The notes: generated from the letters alone by a model not told the origin. DNA of 64,000 nucleotides from CFX5 sp023384495 (GCA_048499455.1 JASNZV010000014.1:1-64000); one strand, 5' to 3'. Numbered from the stretch's first letter, positions 48,906 through 58,724 are shown. Translations and numbers: made by a program.

Positions 48906-49310
48906 ATGCAGACAAAAAATTCATTGGTTCTCCTGCTTGCCCTGATGTTGGCCCTTGCCGGCTGCCGCGCCCAGGCCGCCGCGCCGGATCGGACCTTTAC
49001 CCTGCGCACCGGTCTTGCGGAGGGGCGACTGGTCTACGTCGGTGTGGGCGGGGAGATCGAGGGTCTCATCAACCCCGACCTGAGCGTGCAAGCGGGCGAC
49101 ATGGTGCAGATCAACGTCCTGAATGGCGACGGCGTCAGCCACGATCTGGCCCTGCCGACCCTGGGCGTGCAGACGGCGTTGGGCATGGCCAGGGACAAGA
49201 TGGTCAACGTGACGTTCAAGGCCGGCCAGAGCGGCGTCTACCCCTACATCTGCACCGTTTCCGGCCATCGTCAGGCCGGGATGGAAGGCCGGCTGGTGGT
49301 GGCCCCATGA
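48906..49310 (+). CDS. cupredoxin-domain lipoprotein
   Basis: 134 residues from ATG 48906. The signal peptide ends in the lipobox LALAGC (Cys20). The cupredoxin fold shows AGDMVQINVLNGDGVSHDLA, with His as the first Cu ligand, and VYPYICTVSGHRQAGMEGRL, with Cys, His and Met as the other type 1 Cu ligands. It is similar to the first domain of copper nitrite reductases and to small blue copper proteins. It probably carries electrons outside the cell membrane. It shares a four-base ATGA overlap with the next gene. Confidence 0.85.
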   Translation: MQTKNSLVLLLALMLALAGCRAQAAAPDRTFTLRTGLAEGRLVYVGVGGEIEGLINPDLSVQAGDMVQINVLNGDGVSHDLALPTLGVQTALGMARDKMVNVTFKAGQSGVYPYICTVSGHRQAGMEGRLVVAP

Positions 49311-49699
49311 TGCCGCTGACGCATGCCGCCTTCGATCAATGGCTGACAGCTTACGGCCAGGCGAGCGCCGACAACGACCCGCTGGCTTCGGCCCGGCTCT
49401 TTGCCGAGGACGCCCGTTATTGCGAAAGCCCCTTTGGCCAGCCACTGATCGGGCGGCAGGCGATCTACGAATATTGGGCTGCGGGCGCGCAGAAGCTGAG
49501 CGACAAAAGCTCCACTTACAAGATCCTGGCTCTGCGCGATAACCTGGGCATCGCCCGCTGGCAGGCCCGTTTTGTGGTCAAGGCCACAGGCGCAGTTATG
49601 AATCTGGACTGCATTTTTCTGGCCGAGTTCGACGAGCGAGGACTATGCAGCCATTTCCGCGAGTGGTGGCATATCCGCCAGAACGACGACCGGCCCTGA
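49307..49699 (+). CDS. NTF2/SnoaL-like protein
   Basis: 130 residues starting at ATG 49307, overlapping the cupredoxin stop (ATGA). The cone-shaped fold has FDQWLTAYGQASADNDPLAS, then ARLFAEDARYCESPFGQPLI, GRQAIYEYWAAGAQKLSDKS and a final strand-rich GLCSHFREWWHIRQ. No active-site residues can be assigned. It is translationally coupled to the cupredoxin gene, which is unusual for this fold. Confidence 0.8.
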   Translation: MMPLTHAAFDQWLTAYGQASADNDPLASARLFAEDARYCESPFGQPLIGRQAIYEYWAAGAQKLSDKSSTYKILALRDNLGIARWQARFVVKATGAVMNLDCIFLAEFDERGLCSHFREWWHIRQNDDRP

Positions 49700-49733
49700 G
49701 GTTCATTTGATTCTCAAAGCAAAAGAGGTATTG

Positions 49734-50287
49734 ATGAAACGACCATCCTTCACATCCATCGCCTTGAAAACGACGGCCCTTCATACGGTCACCTATTTCA
49801 TTGTCGGATTCCTGTCGTTTACGTTGCTGGATTACACAGCCAAATATGCCGACCCTGCCATAGCAAGCTTTGTGCGCCAGACCGACCATCCGCTGGTAGC
49901 GGCGGGACCGTTCTTTCAAATCTTGCGCGGCTTTCTGTTTGGGATGGCGTTTTCTATGCCCTGCGCGAGAGTATCTTTCCGCACAAGCGCGGCTGGCTGA
50001 CCCTCTGGCTGGCGCTCGTGATCGTCGGCATTCTCTCGCCGTTTGGCGCTGCGCCCAGTTCTATTGAAGGGGTGATTTATTCCGTTTTGCCTGTCTGGTT
50101 TCACGTCATCAATGTCCCCGAACTTGTCATTCAAGCGGGCTTGCTTGCCTTCCTGACCCATTACTGGGTCAATCATGCTGACAAGAAATGGCTCAACTGG
50201 TTATTCGGGGTTGTAACCACGTTCGTTGTTCTACTTTCCCTGTTGGGAGCGTTGTCTGCTTTCGGTCTCCTGCAACCTGCAGGATAA
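49734..50287 (+). pseudogene. membrane protein gene with a frameshift
   Basis: The first frame (ATG 49734) encodes MKRPSFTSIALKTTALHTVT, YFIVGFLSFTLLDYTAKYAD and GPFFQILRGFLFGM. It then changes to nonsense and stops at about 50000. Another frame continues with VFYALRESIFPHKRGWLTLW, LALVIVGILSPFGAAPSSIE and FHVINVPELVIQAGLLAF up to 50287. A single missing base near 49941-49960 joins them into one ~184-residue protein with four to five membrane helices. This is either a real mutation or a sequencing error. Family unknown, but it looks conserved across both parts. Confidence 0.75.
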
Positions 50288-50314
50288 AGATTCTCGGAAC
50301 AGGAGGGTTTACCC

Positions 50315-52102
50315 ATGTTACTCAATTTTGGACCGCTCTGCCGGCCAATGAAGAAACACCCACTGTACGGCCTGCTCGTGCTGATCCTACTGCTCTCGAT
50401 ATGGCCGGCGCGGCCGGTCATCGCTCAGGGCATGACCCAGGACCGCCCAGACGCGGATCAGAACCTGGCAGCGCTCTTTTTGCCTCTGGTTACGGCGCCG
50501 TTTACAATCACAGTTAGCCCGCCCGTCATCCGCACGTTCACCGCCAATCCCGCGACTATCGCACCGGGCGAGATGAGCACGCTCTCGTGGGAGGTGATCG
50601 GCGCCACGCATGTGGGCATCAGCCCGGATGTTGGCCCGGTGAGCGGGACGAGCATCGCCGTCCAGCCGGCCACGCGAACCGAGTATACGCTGACGGCCAG
50701 CAACGCCGCCGGCACAGCCACGGCGCGAACGACGGTCGATCTCATTAGCGGTGGCGGCGGCGGTGGTGGGGACGAAGGCGCCGTCTGGCTGCCCTATCGT
50801 CTGGCCAACGGTGATCTGCTGCCGACGTATGGCGCGAGCATTGGCGTGGATGGCAGCGGCGGTATGCACGTGGCCTTTGGTCTGCTCGGCCACTACGACC
50901 AGGCCGAGGATGGCGACGGCAGCTACGCCTACTGCGCGGCCAACTGTGCACAGAAGGAAAACTGGCAGTTTCTGCATCTGGGTGACAGCTCTGAGGTGCG
51001 GTTGGCGCTCGACCCCGCCGGCCGCCCCAGGCTGTTGCTGGCCGCGCCCGGCGAGATCAGCGGCGACTATCAGCAGGTGAGCTACCGTTACGGGGTCTGT
51101 GATACCGGCTGCACCCAGGCCGCCAACTGGCGCTTCACCACCGTGGCCGAGGTCACCGACAGCGTTGCCTGGGTCGGCGGTCGCGAAACCGAGAACAACC
51201 GCTATTTCGCCTTGGACCCTGAGGGCCACCCAGCTTTCATGTACACGCGCTTCGACCCCGAAGACCCGTACATGGGTTATCTCGACTATGCAGCCTGCGC
51301 GGCGCCCGATCCCGAGAGCTGCATCGAGCCGACGCAATGGTCGATCACCACCCTGGCGCACACCAACTTTCCCGAGAGCCCGTCGCTTGACTTTGCCGGG
51401 CCGGGACAACCGCGGGCAGCGATCCAGGTCAGCAACGGGATCGAAAGCACACTCTGGTACACTGCGTGCGACCAGAACTGCACCGACGACGAAAGTTGGT
51501 CCTGGCGGCGGCTCACGGCGACTTCATACTATGAAACGATGACCTTTAGCCTGCGCCTCGACGGGCAGGGACGCCCGCGCCTGGCCTTCTATTCGGGCCC
51601 GTACAATACCGACCCTTCGCCCTTTGCCGACGATCTGCTCTACTACCTCTGGTGCGACGAAGGATGCGCCGAAGGCGATGACCCGGCCTGGCAGAGCGTC
51701 GCCGTCGGGCTGCCCACTCTATCGGGGCATGATGTGGCGCTGGCATTGGATAGCCTGGGCCGGCCGCGCCTGGTCTACAGTGATCGCGACCAGGGGTTGG
51801 GCTACAGTTGGTGCAACGAAAATTGCGCATCGACCGGCGCTGTGTGGAGCCATGCGGTGGCCGAGACCAGCGCCTCGTTGAGCGACGACTATGAGGTGCT
51901 GCCCATCCGCCGCTGCACCGTCTCCACCTGGTTCACCGGGGTGCGGCCCGGTGTGGCGCTCGACGCCCAGGGCAACCTGCGCATTGCCTATGACGCCCAA
52001 CACTACTGGTACGGCACAGAGACGGTGGGTGGGCAGGTCAAACCGTGCAATTTCAAGGATATCAACGTCACCCGTTTTGCAGCGGTGGGCAGCCCGGAGT
52101 GA
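50315..52102 (+). CDS. secreted protein with Ig-like domain and repeated beta-strands
   Basis: 595 residues from ATG 50315 (GGAGGG upstream). A signal peptide (YGLLVLILLLSIWPARPVIA) and the linker ALFLPLV precede an Ig-like domain (RTFTANPATIAPGEMSTLSW, then TRTEYTLTASNAAGTATA). A glycine run (seven G) is next. The C-terminal 400 residues repeat units such as 'LALDPAGRPRLLLAA', 'FALDPEGHPAFMYTR', 'LRLDGQGRPRLAFYS' and 'LALDSLGRPRLVYSD', with paired Cys (CAANCAQ, CDTGCTQ, CDQNCTD, CDEGCAE, CNENCAS). It is probably a beta-propeller-like extracellular protein stabilised by disulfides. Function unknown. Confidence 0.75.
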   Translation: MLLNFGPLCRPMKKHPLYGLLVLILLLSIWPARPVIAQGMTQDRPDADQNLAALFLPLVTAPFTITVSPPVIRTFTANPATIAPGEMSTLSWEVIGATHVGISPDVGPVSGTSIAVQPATRTEYTLTASNAAGTATARTTVDLISGGGGGGGDEGAVWLPYRLANGDLLPTYGASIGVDGSGGMHVAFGLLGHYDQAEDGDGSYAYCAANCAQKENWQFLHLGDSSEVRLALDPAGRPRLLLAAPGEISGDYQQVSYRYGVCDTGCTQAANWRFTTVAEVTDSVAWVGGRETENNRYFALDPEGHPAFMYTRFDPEDPYMGYLDYAACAAPDPESCIEPTQWSITTLAHTNFPESPSLDFAGPGQPRAAIQVSNGIESTLWYTACDQNCTDDESWSWRRLTATSYYETMTFSLRLDGQGRPRLAFYSGPYNTDPSPFADDLLYYLWCDEGCAEGDDPAWQSVAVGLPTLSGHDVALALDSLGRPRLVYSDRDQGLGYSWCNENCASTGAVWSHAVAETSASLSDDYEVLPIRRCTVSTWFTGVRPGVALDAQGNLRIAYDAQHYWYGTETVGGQVKPCNFKDINVTRFAAVGSPE

Positions 52103-52454
52103 GGCGGGCGCCGATGGCCGCTTTGGCCGCTGCCTGCAATCGTTGAATGGTGGCCTATCTACTGAGCTCGTTGCCTTCGCCAGCCGAACCGCGCTTGCCC
52201 CGGGCTTTTCAAAAGTGCTACTTAGCCCTCTGGTGCGACGCACTTCCGAACGGGCGTCGCACCAGAGGGCATCGCAACTTTTGAGAGACCAAGCCGCGCT
52301 TGCCCTACTGTTGAGAGAAGAGTTATCATTGGGGTATAGACAAGAGACCGCGCCGCCATGAAAGAGGGGTCCCAAGATTTCACGCACCTGGCGCGGGGGC
52401 GAATCCGCGCATACGCCGAGATGGTTGCCACGCGCTTGGGAGGGCGATTGATGG
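52103..52454. other. gap with long hairpin before the MalT-like gene
   Basis: 352 bases without a gene. A perfect 17-bp inverted repeat, GCCCTCTGGTGCGACGC / GCGTCGCACCAGAGGGC (52225-52241, 52254-52270), extends with partial pairing through TCAAAAGT / ACTTTTGA. It could terminate the secreted protein mRNA or lie in the leader of the regulator. Confidence 0.65.
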
Positions 52455-55190
52455 ATGCCTGACTCGTTGTTGACGACCAAAGTCAGCTTACCGATTCTGC
52501 GGCGCACCGTTGTGATCAGGAAAAAGGTGCTCAGGCAACTGCGGGCGGGATTCGAGGATGGGCATTTACTCACCCTGGTGTCCGCCCCGGCGGGCTATGG
52601 CAAGACGACCACCCTTCGTCTGTGGGTGGAGGAGGCCGGCTGCCCTGTGGCCTGGGTCACGCTGGAACCATCGGACAACGACCTCAGGCAGTTCCTCGCC
52701 TACGTGTTGACCGCTCTGCAACAGGTCGAGGACGATCTTGGCCAGGCTGCGCTGGAAGTTGTCGAGAACAGCGCAGCGCTGGACCCGCCGCGCATCCTGC
52801 GCTTGCTGATTCACGACCTGCTCGGCCTGGAGCGGCCGCTCATTCTCGTACTGGAGGAATACCACCTGATCGAAAATGGGGAGGTTGACCGTTTCGTTGA
52901 GTCGCTGCTCAATCAGGCGGTCGCCAACCTGCGTCTGGTCATCGCCACGCGCGAGGACCCTGGCCTGCCGCTGACGCGGCTGCGGGCGCGCAACCAACTC
53001 ACCGAGATCAGGGCGGCGGACCTCAGCTTCACGCTCGACGAAGCCGACGAGTTCTTCGCCAACGTGATGGGGGTCCATCTGCCCAGACGAGAGCTGGAAA
53101 TCCTCAAGAACCGGACCGAGGGCTGGGCGGCGGGGCTGCAATTGGCGGCGCTATCGCTGAAGGAGAGCGCCGACCCCACACGGGCCGTAGAGGCATTTCG
53201 GGGCACCCACCGCCACATTCTCGATTACCTGATCGAAGAGGTCGTTGACAGCCAACCCGAAGATGTCCGAACCTTCCTGCGCCGTACAGCCATCCTGGAT
53301 CAGCTTACTCCCTCCCTCTGCGCTGCGGTCACTGGCCAGCCAGACAGCGGGCAGACCCTTCGCTACCTCGAAGCCAACAATCTCTTTCTCGTCGCCCTCG
53401 ATGAGGAGCGCACCTGGTATCGCTACCATGCCCTGTTCGGCGAACTGCTCAGAAATCAACTCCTGCAAGCCGAGCCGGACCAGATGGCCGGGCTGCACGA
53501 ACGCGCCGCCGGCTGGTATCAGGCGCACGGTTTTCTCCAGAAGGCGGTCGAACATGCGTTTCAGTCTGAGAACGGCGACGTCGTGTCGAGCTTGATCGAG
53601 AAAAATAGCCTGTCCATGCTCTATCAGGGTGAAGTTGCGACCGTTGTAAGCTGGTTCGACCGCCTGCCAGAGGCGATTTTGCATGCCTCCCTCCTGCTAT
53701 GCATTGACAAGGCGTGGGCGTTGGCGCTGATGCAACGCCAAACGCGCCCGGAAGAGGTCGAACGGGCGTTGTTGGCGGCTGACCAGGCCCTCAACCGGGC
53801 CGATACGGATGAGGAGTTGCGTAGATGGGGCGCTGGGCACGCCGCGAGCATCCGGGCCTACCTCTTGCAGACGCCGGCGCTGGCAGGGGAAAGGCCGGAG
53901 AAGTTAATCGAGACCTCCCAGGCCGCGCTGCGCCTGCTGCCTGAGGGCGAAAGCGGCATCCGTAGCGTCAACGCGCTGAACATCGGGCATGGCTTTGCAG
54001 CGCTGGCCGATCTGCCGGCGGCGGAGCGGGCTTTCCAGCAGGCGCTGGAGGATGGGGTGGCCGGCGGAAATTACTACGCCGCCATTTATGGGCCTATCAA
54101 TCTGGCCGCGCTCGCGCTCGCCAAAGGAAAACTGCAGGACGCCTTGCTGTCGTGCGAGGCGAACATCGCCCGCTTCAACCGCCTGTTGGCCGGCCAGCGC
54201 TTCCCACCCATTGGCGCGCTGCACATCCTCAAGGGCAGCATCCTTCTGGAAGGCAATCGCCTGGCCGAGGCGGAAGAGGAACTGACTCACGGCCTCAGCC
54301 TCATCCGCGGGACGGGGGAGTACGATGCCTACGTGCAGGCGTATGCGGCCCTGGCGCGGCTGCGCTGCATTCAGGGCGACCGGGCGGCCATGTTGGACAA
54401 TCTGCGCACGCTGGAAGAGACCCGGCCGGAGGTTGCCGCCTATGGGCAGGCGTTGCGCCACCGTCTGTCTGCGCACAGTGAGACGGCCGACAGAATCGAT
54501 GTGGAGGGGGCGCGGCATTGGCTGGCGCAGTCGTTCGCCCGTTTCGATGGCCTGCCCGATGTCGCTGGCCTTGACCCACTGCGCTGCATCCATTTCCAGA
54601 CTCACTTGTGCGCGGCCCACACGTTGGCCAGGCTGGCGGCCCGCGCTGAACCGGTTGAACCATTGCAGCATGTCCATGCATACCTGGCCCGCCAGGAGAA
54701 GTTCGCCGAAGTTCACGGGCTGGCCGGCTGGCTAATCGAGATCTGGCTGGCGCGGGCGTTGCTCTACCAGGCGGAGGGCAGGGTGGAGGGGGCGCAGCGC
54801 ACGCTACACCTGGCGCTGGCCGCGGCCGCGCCGCAGGGCTACCTCCGCCTCTTCCTGGACGAAGGCGACCTCCTGCGCCCGTTGCTGGACCCCCCTGCAC
54901 GATGGCGCCAGGACCCCGATCTGTCCGCCTTTGTCGATTGCTTGCTGGAGGCCATACCCGGCGCGCCCGCGGTCGGCAAGGTTGGCCTGGTGGAGCAGGA
55001 CAGACTGAGCGACCGGGAACTGGAGGTGTTGCGCCTTCTGGCCGCGGGGCAGAGCTACAAGGAAATCGGAGAGCAGCTCTTCCTCAGCCTGAACACGGTC
55101 CAATTCCACGTCAAGAACATCTATGGCAAATTGCAGGTCAACAAGCGGGTGCAGGCGGTCGAGAAAGCCAGGGAACTGCATTTGATCTGA
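52455..55190 (+). CDS. MalT-like LuxR-family ATP-dependent transcriptional regulator
   Basis: 911 residues from ATG 52455, with GGGAGGG upstream. P-loop SAPAGYGKTTTLRLW near residue 44, LILVLEEYHLIENGEVDRFV as Walker B and LRLVIATREDPGLPLTRLRA are the STAND ATPase segments. TPR-like helices occupy ~400-820. The C-terminal LuxR helix-turn-helix is SDRELEVLRLLAAGQSYKEI, then LNTVQFHVKNIYGKLQVNKR. It is clearly paralogous to the gene at 42171, in the same domain order. The two serine hydrolase genes that follow are natural candidates for its targets. The terminator at 55222 separates it from them. Confidence 0.9.
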   Translation: MPDSLLTTKVSLPILRRTVVIRKKVLRQLRAGFEDGHLLTLVSAPAGYGKTTTLRLWVEEAGCPVAWVTLEPSDNDLRQFLAYVLTALQQVEDDLGQAALEVVENSAALDPPRILRLLIHDLLGLERPLILVLEEYHLIENGEVDRFVESLLNQAVANLRLVIATREDPGLPLTRLRARNQLTEIRAADLSFTLDEADEFFANVMGVHLPRRELEILKNRTEGWAAGLQLAALSLKESADPTRAVEAFRGTHRHILDYLIEEVVDSQPEDVRTFLRRTAILDQLTPSLCAAVTGQPDSGQTLRYLEANNLFLVALDEERTWYRYHALFGELLRNQLLQAEPDQMAGLHERAAGWYQAHGFLQKAVEHAFQSENGDVVSSLIEKNSLSMLYQGEVATVVSWFDRLPEAILHASLLLCIDKAWALALMQRQTRPEEVERALLAADQALNRADTDEELRRWGAGHAASIRAYLLQTPALAGERPEKLIETSQAALRLLPEGESGIRSVNALNIGHGFAALADLPAAERAFQQALEDGVAGGNYYAAIYGPINLAALALAKGKLQDALLSCEANIARFNRLLAGQRFPPIGALHILKGSILLEGNRLAEAEEELTHGLSLIRGTGEYDAYVQAYAALARLRCIQGDRAAMLDNLRTLEETRPEVAAYGQALRHRLSAHSETADRIDVEGARHWLAQSFARFDGLPDVAGLDPLRCIHFQTHLCAAHTLARLAARAEPVEPLQHVHAYLARQEKFAEVHGLAGWLIEIWLARALLYQAEGRVEGAQRTLHLALAAAAPQGYLRLFLDEGDLLRPLLDPPARWRQDPDLSAFVDCLLEAIPGAPAVGKVGLVEQDRLSDRELEVLRLLAAGQSYKEIGEQLFLSLNTVQFHVKNIYGKLQVNKRVQAVEKARELHLI

Positions 55191-55221
55191 TCCGCCCGCA
55201 AAACCACATATTTACTGTCTT

Positions 55222-55252
55222 AGAACCACATGATCATGTGGTTCTTTTTTTT
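55222..55252 (+). terminator. intrinsic terminator
   Basis: AGAACCACATG / CATGTGGTTCT stem followed by an uninterrupted T-run (55244-55252), 32 bases after the MalT-like stop. Confidence 0.92.
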
Positions 55253-55311
55253 ATCTTGGGCCATAGAATGCAAACGAACAGACGCTTTTAGAACAAAGGA
55301 GGAGAAACACC

Positions 55312-58300
55312 ATGAAAAGATTGCTTTGGATCGTCCTCGTGCTCTTTAGCGCGCTGCTGCTCGTCGGCTGCTCTTCCCAGGCTGGTGTGGGCACGTTGCG
55401 GACCGAACCCCAATCGGGCGAGGCCAGCTCTGTTGATTACGCTGCGGTGACGGGTGAACTCTCGCAGCAGATTCAGGCCGCCGTCGAAGAAGCAGGTATC
55501 ACCGGGCTGAGCGTGGCGCTGGTCGATGACCAAGAACTGGTCTGGTCCAAGGGGTTTGGCTATGCCGACAAGGAGGACGGCATCGCAGCGACCCCGGAAA
55601 CGGTCTACATGGTCGCCTCTGTCTCCAAGCTCTTCACGGCTGTCGCCATCATGCAGTTAGCCGACCAGGGCAAGCTCGACATCGACCAGCCTGTGCAGAC
55701 GTACGTCCGGGACTTTGCGATCCACAGCCGTTTTGCCGATGCTGGTCCGGTCACAGCGCGCACGCTCATGGACCACCACTCCGGCCTGCCGTCCGATTGG
55801 ACCAACGGTATGGCTGCCTACGGCGCTGACCAGGATACTTTGACCAGAAGCGAGTTCCACAACCTGGTGGATGAGATCAAGCAGGCATATGTCACCAATC
55901 CCCCGAACACGGCGTTCTCGTACTCAAACCTGGGCTACAGCCTGTTGGGGCACACAGTGGAGCAGGTGGCGGGCCAGGACTTTATCGACTATATGGACGA
56001 GGCGATTCTGGGACCGCTGGGAATGGACGCTTCATCCTTCACGCTCAAGCCCGACATGAAGCCGCGGCTGTCGAAAGAGTACCTGAACGGCGAAACGCAG
56101 GAGGCCATCTGGACCCGGGATATTCCGGCGGCGACGCTGCGCTCTACCGTTGTGGACCTGAGCCGGTTCATGATGATGGTCTTCGGCGAGGGGGAACTTG
56201 GCGGTCAAAGGATTCTGCGGGCTGAAACGGTCGCCGAGATGCTCAGCCCCCAGAACAGCGACGCGCCGCTGGATTTGGGCGCCCGCTGGGGTCTGGGCTG
56301 GTGGCTGATCCCGCTGCCCGGCCTCGAATATGCGGGCGACAATGCCTGGCATTCGGGCGGAGAGGGTATGTGGAGTAGCCTGCTGCTCATCCTGCCCGAC
56401 CACAAGCTGGGCGCGGTGGTGCTCAACAACTCGGGAGAGGATGCGGGGAATGTCAATTTCCAAATCGCCATCACGATTCTGCAGCAGGCGCTGAAAGTCA
56501 AGGCCGGCATTGAACCACCACCGGCAGAGCCCCCGGCGGTCGTTGCGCTGACCGCGGATGAACTGCTCAGCTACCAGGGTTTATACACGACCAATCTGGG
56601 TTGGATGAACATCCGCTCAGACGGAACGGACCTGTACGCCGACGCCTTGGGCCAATCTTTCAAATTCCTTCCGCATGGCGAAGGGCATTTCTCGCTGGAG
56701 GGAGTCAGCCCCAGCGATGCCCAAATAGTGATCAAAGCAGTGAACGGACGAACCGTAGTCTATCTCTTTGGCCTGGTCGTCAATGTGAGCTACGGCGAAC
56801 GGATCGAGCCGACCACCATTCCACAGGCCTGGCTGGATCGCGTGGGCAGCTATGCGATCACCAATGCGAAACCGGGCTTTCTGCCGTTCTTGGCGGATGT
56901 GCAGTTGAAGTACGAAAACGGCTTCCTTCTGCTGGGTGTTACACCCACGGCCACCGGCGAACCAATCGAATTTCCCATTGGGCCGCTCTCGGACGACGAA
57001 GCCGTGATCCTGGGTTTGGGGCGTAATCATGGTGAAACGATCAGCGTCGTCGAGGTGGATGGGGAAGAGCAGCTCTTCTATTCGGGCTACCTGATGAAAA
57101 GAGTTGAGCGTGCAGCGGAACAACCCGCACCAGAGGGCGCCGTCTATCAAGACCCGCACGGCCGCTTCACCCTCCCGCTGGTCGGGGAGTGGGCGCAGGT
57201 CGAGACCGATGGCGCCTACGCGCTGTTCGAGGCGCCCGGACTCGACTTGAACATGTACGTCGTCACGGTCGAATCCGCTGATCTGGCCGCGGGCGAAGCT
57301 GCGGCGTTGCGACAGATCGGCAACGACCCCGCGGCGCTGACGAAGACAAATGATGTCAAGCTCGGCGACTGGAACGTCACCTTCTACTCGCTGGGGGAAG
57401 GCCAGGGGGTGACGCCCGTATGCCAGATAGCGGATCAGGTGACCTATTGCCTCATCTTCACCGGTGAAGAAGGTCTCACCCACAATCCCCCTGAACACGT
57501 GATGATGACCATTCAGGGCTTCGCCCTCGCCGGCAAAGCGACCGCCTTACCCAGCACGGTTGAAGAGTTCGAGGCCTACGTCAATAGCTTTGTGGGCGAT
57601 AGCCCGCCGGGGCTATCGATCGTGATAAACCTGGGTGGTGAGGTCCTTTACAGCAAAGGATTTGGGGTGTCAGATGGTCCGAACGGCAGGATGTCCGGGC
57701 CGGATACCGTCTATATGTGGGGCTCGATGACCAAGATCGCGACGGGTGTGGCCATCATGCAGCTGGTCGACCAGGGCCTGGTTGATCTGGACGCACCTGT
57801 GTCGGACTATCTGGACTATTTCCCAGCCGAATTCGGGATCACGGTCCGCCAGCTGCTCGATCACAGTGCAGGGCTGGGCGAACCCACTGGCTTTATCGAG
57901 GCCAATCTCCGCTTGGACGGCCAGCCCTTGCCGGAGCCAGGCCGGGTTGCCAGAGCGTATCTGGAGTGGCTGACGGAGCCCACGTTTGCGCCCGGATCAG
58001 CCTCTTCCTACTCCAATCCGGGCTTTGTGATGCTGGGGCAGATCGTGGCGGAAGTGTCCGGCCAGCCCTACATCGAATACTTTCAGGAACATATCCTGGC
58101 GCCGCTAGGCATGGAGAACACAGACTTTATCTACAGCAACCAGGCCATGATCGACCATGCGGCTGCCCCTGCGTTGCCGGCGGCTCAAGTCGAGGATGTT
58201 ATTCACATGATGAATGAGGTGAGCGGTCCGGTAGCTGGGGCTGACTTCATCCGCACAGTGGACGACCAGTTCGCCTGGATGAACCGCTACAACGTCATGG

Positions 58301-58662
58301 CGGCCAATGGTGGTCTGATTGGCCCGGCCACGGAGGCCATGCGCTTTGCCCAGATGCACCTGAACGGCGGTGAGCTGGATGGGGTGCGCATTCTGTCAGT
58401 GGAATCGGTGGCCCTGATGCAGGAAATGCAGTTCACCACTACGGGCGATCCGCTGGGGTATGGCGTGGCATGGCGGATCTTCGAGGAAGGAGAGCATCCC
58501 TTTGTCGAACACGACGGCGGGGGCGCCGGTCTGTGGGCTAAGATGAGGCTATACCCGCAGGAAGGCCTTGCCATCGTGCTGATGAGCAATGAATCGGGTT
58601 GGAACCGCGACAAAGTGGCGGACGCGGCGGCCAACGTGGTGTCTACGATGATGGGGCGCTAG
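55312..58662 (+). CDS. lipoprotein with two beta-lactamase-like serine hydrolase domains
   Basis: 1,116 residues from ATG 55312 (AAAGGAGG upstream). The signal peptide ends in LLLVGC (lipobox, Cys20). Domain 1 (about 45-395) has the class C-type motifs: S103-V-S-K, YSNLGYS near 204 and a WHSGGEG segment. A beta-rich linker of ~350 residues (about 395-740) follows. Domain 2 (about 745-1116) has S805-M-T-K, YSNPGF near 900 and EHDGGGAG near 1066. Both have complete catalytic Ser-Lys and Tyr motifs, so both may be active. Such proteins are carboxypeptidase/esterase-like and act on D-amino-acid peptides or esters outside the cell. A single chain with two domains is uncommon. Confidence 0.85.
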   Translation: MKRLLWIVLVLFSALLLVGCSSQAGVGTLRTEPQSGEASSVDYAAVTGELSQQIQAAVEEAGITGLSVALVDDQELVWSKGFGYADKEDGIAATPETVYMVASVSKLFTAVAIMQLADQGKLDIDQPVQTYVRDFAIHSRFADAGPVTARTLMDHHSGLPSDWTNGMAAYGADQDTLTRSEFHNLVDEIKQAYVTNPPNTAFSYSNLGYSLLGHTVEQVAGQDFIDYMDEAILGPLGMDASSFTLKPDMKPRLSKEYLNGETQEAIWTRDIPAATLRSTVVDLSRFMMMVFGEGELGGQRILRAETVAEMLSPQNSDAPLDLGARWGLGWWLIPLPGLEYAGDNAWHSGGEGMWSSLLLILPDHKLGAVVLNNSGEDAGNVNFQIAITILQQALKVKAGIEPPPAEPPAVVALTADELLSYQGLYTTNLGWMNIRSDGTDLYADALGQSFKFLPHGEGHFSLEGVSPSDAQIVIKAVNGRTVVYLFGLVVNVSYGERIEPTTIPQAWLDRVGSYAITNAKPGFLPFLADVQLKYENGFLLLGVTPTATGEPIEFPIGPLSDDEAVILGLGRNHGETISVVEVDGEEQLFYSGYLMKRVERAAEQPAPEGAVYQDPHGRFTLPLVGEWAQVETDGAYALFEAPGLDLNMYVVTVESADLAAGEAAALRQIGNDPAALTKTNDVKLGDWNVTFYSLGEGQGVTPVCQIADQVTYCLIFTGEEGLTHNPPEHVMMTIQGFALAGKATALPSTVEEFEAYVNSFVGDSPPGLSIVINLGGEVLYSKGFGVSDGPNGRMSGPDTVYMWGSMTKIATGVAIMQLVDQGLVDLDAPVSDYLDYFPAEFGITVRQLLDHSAGLGEPTGFIEANLRLDGQPLPEPGRVARAYLEWLTEPTFAPGSASSYSNPGFVMLGQIVAEVSGQPYIEYFQEHILAPLGMENTDFIYSNQAMIDHAAAPALPAAQVEDVIHMMNEVSGPVAGADFIRTVDDQFAWMNRYNVMAANGGLIGPATEAMRFAQMHLNGGELDGVRILSVESVALMQEMQFTTTGDPLGYGVAWRIFEEGEHPFVEHDGGGAGLWAKMRLYPQEGLAIVLMSNESGWNRDKVADAAANVVSTMMGR

Positions 58663-58691
58663 AGCACTCAAGTGATACGCCTGGCAGTTAC

Positions 58692-58724
58692 AGCTGACAG
58701 TTACCTCCGAGGTGACTGTCAGCT
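58692..58724. repeat. dispersed palindrome, family A
   Basis: AGCTGACAGTTACCT / AGGTGACTGTCAGCT with one mismatch, loop CCG, 29 bases after the two-domain hydrolase. Confidence 0.88.
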
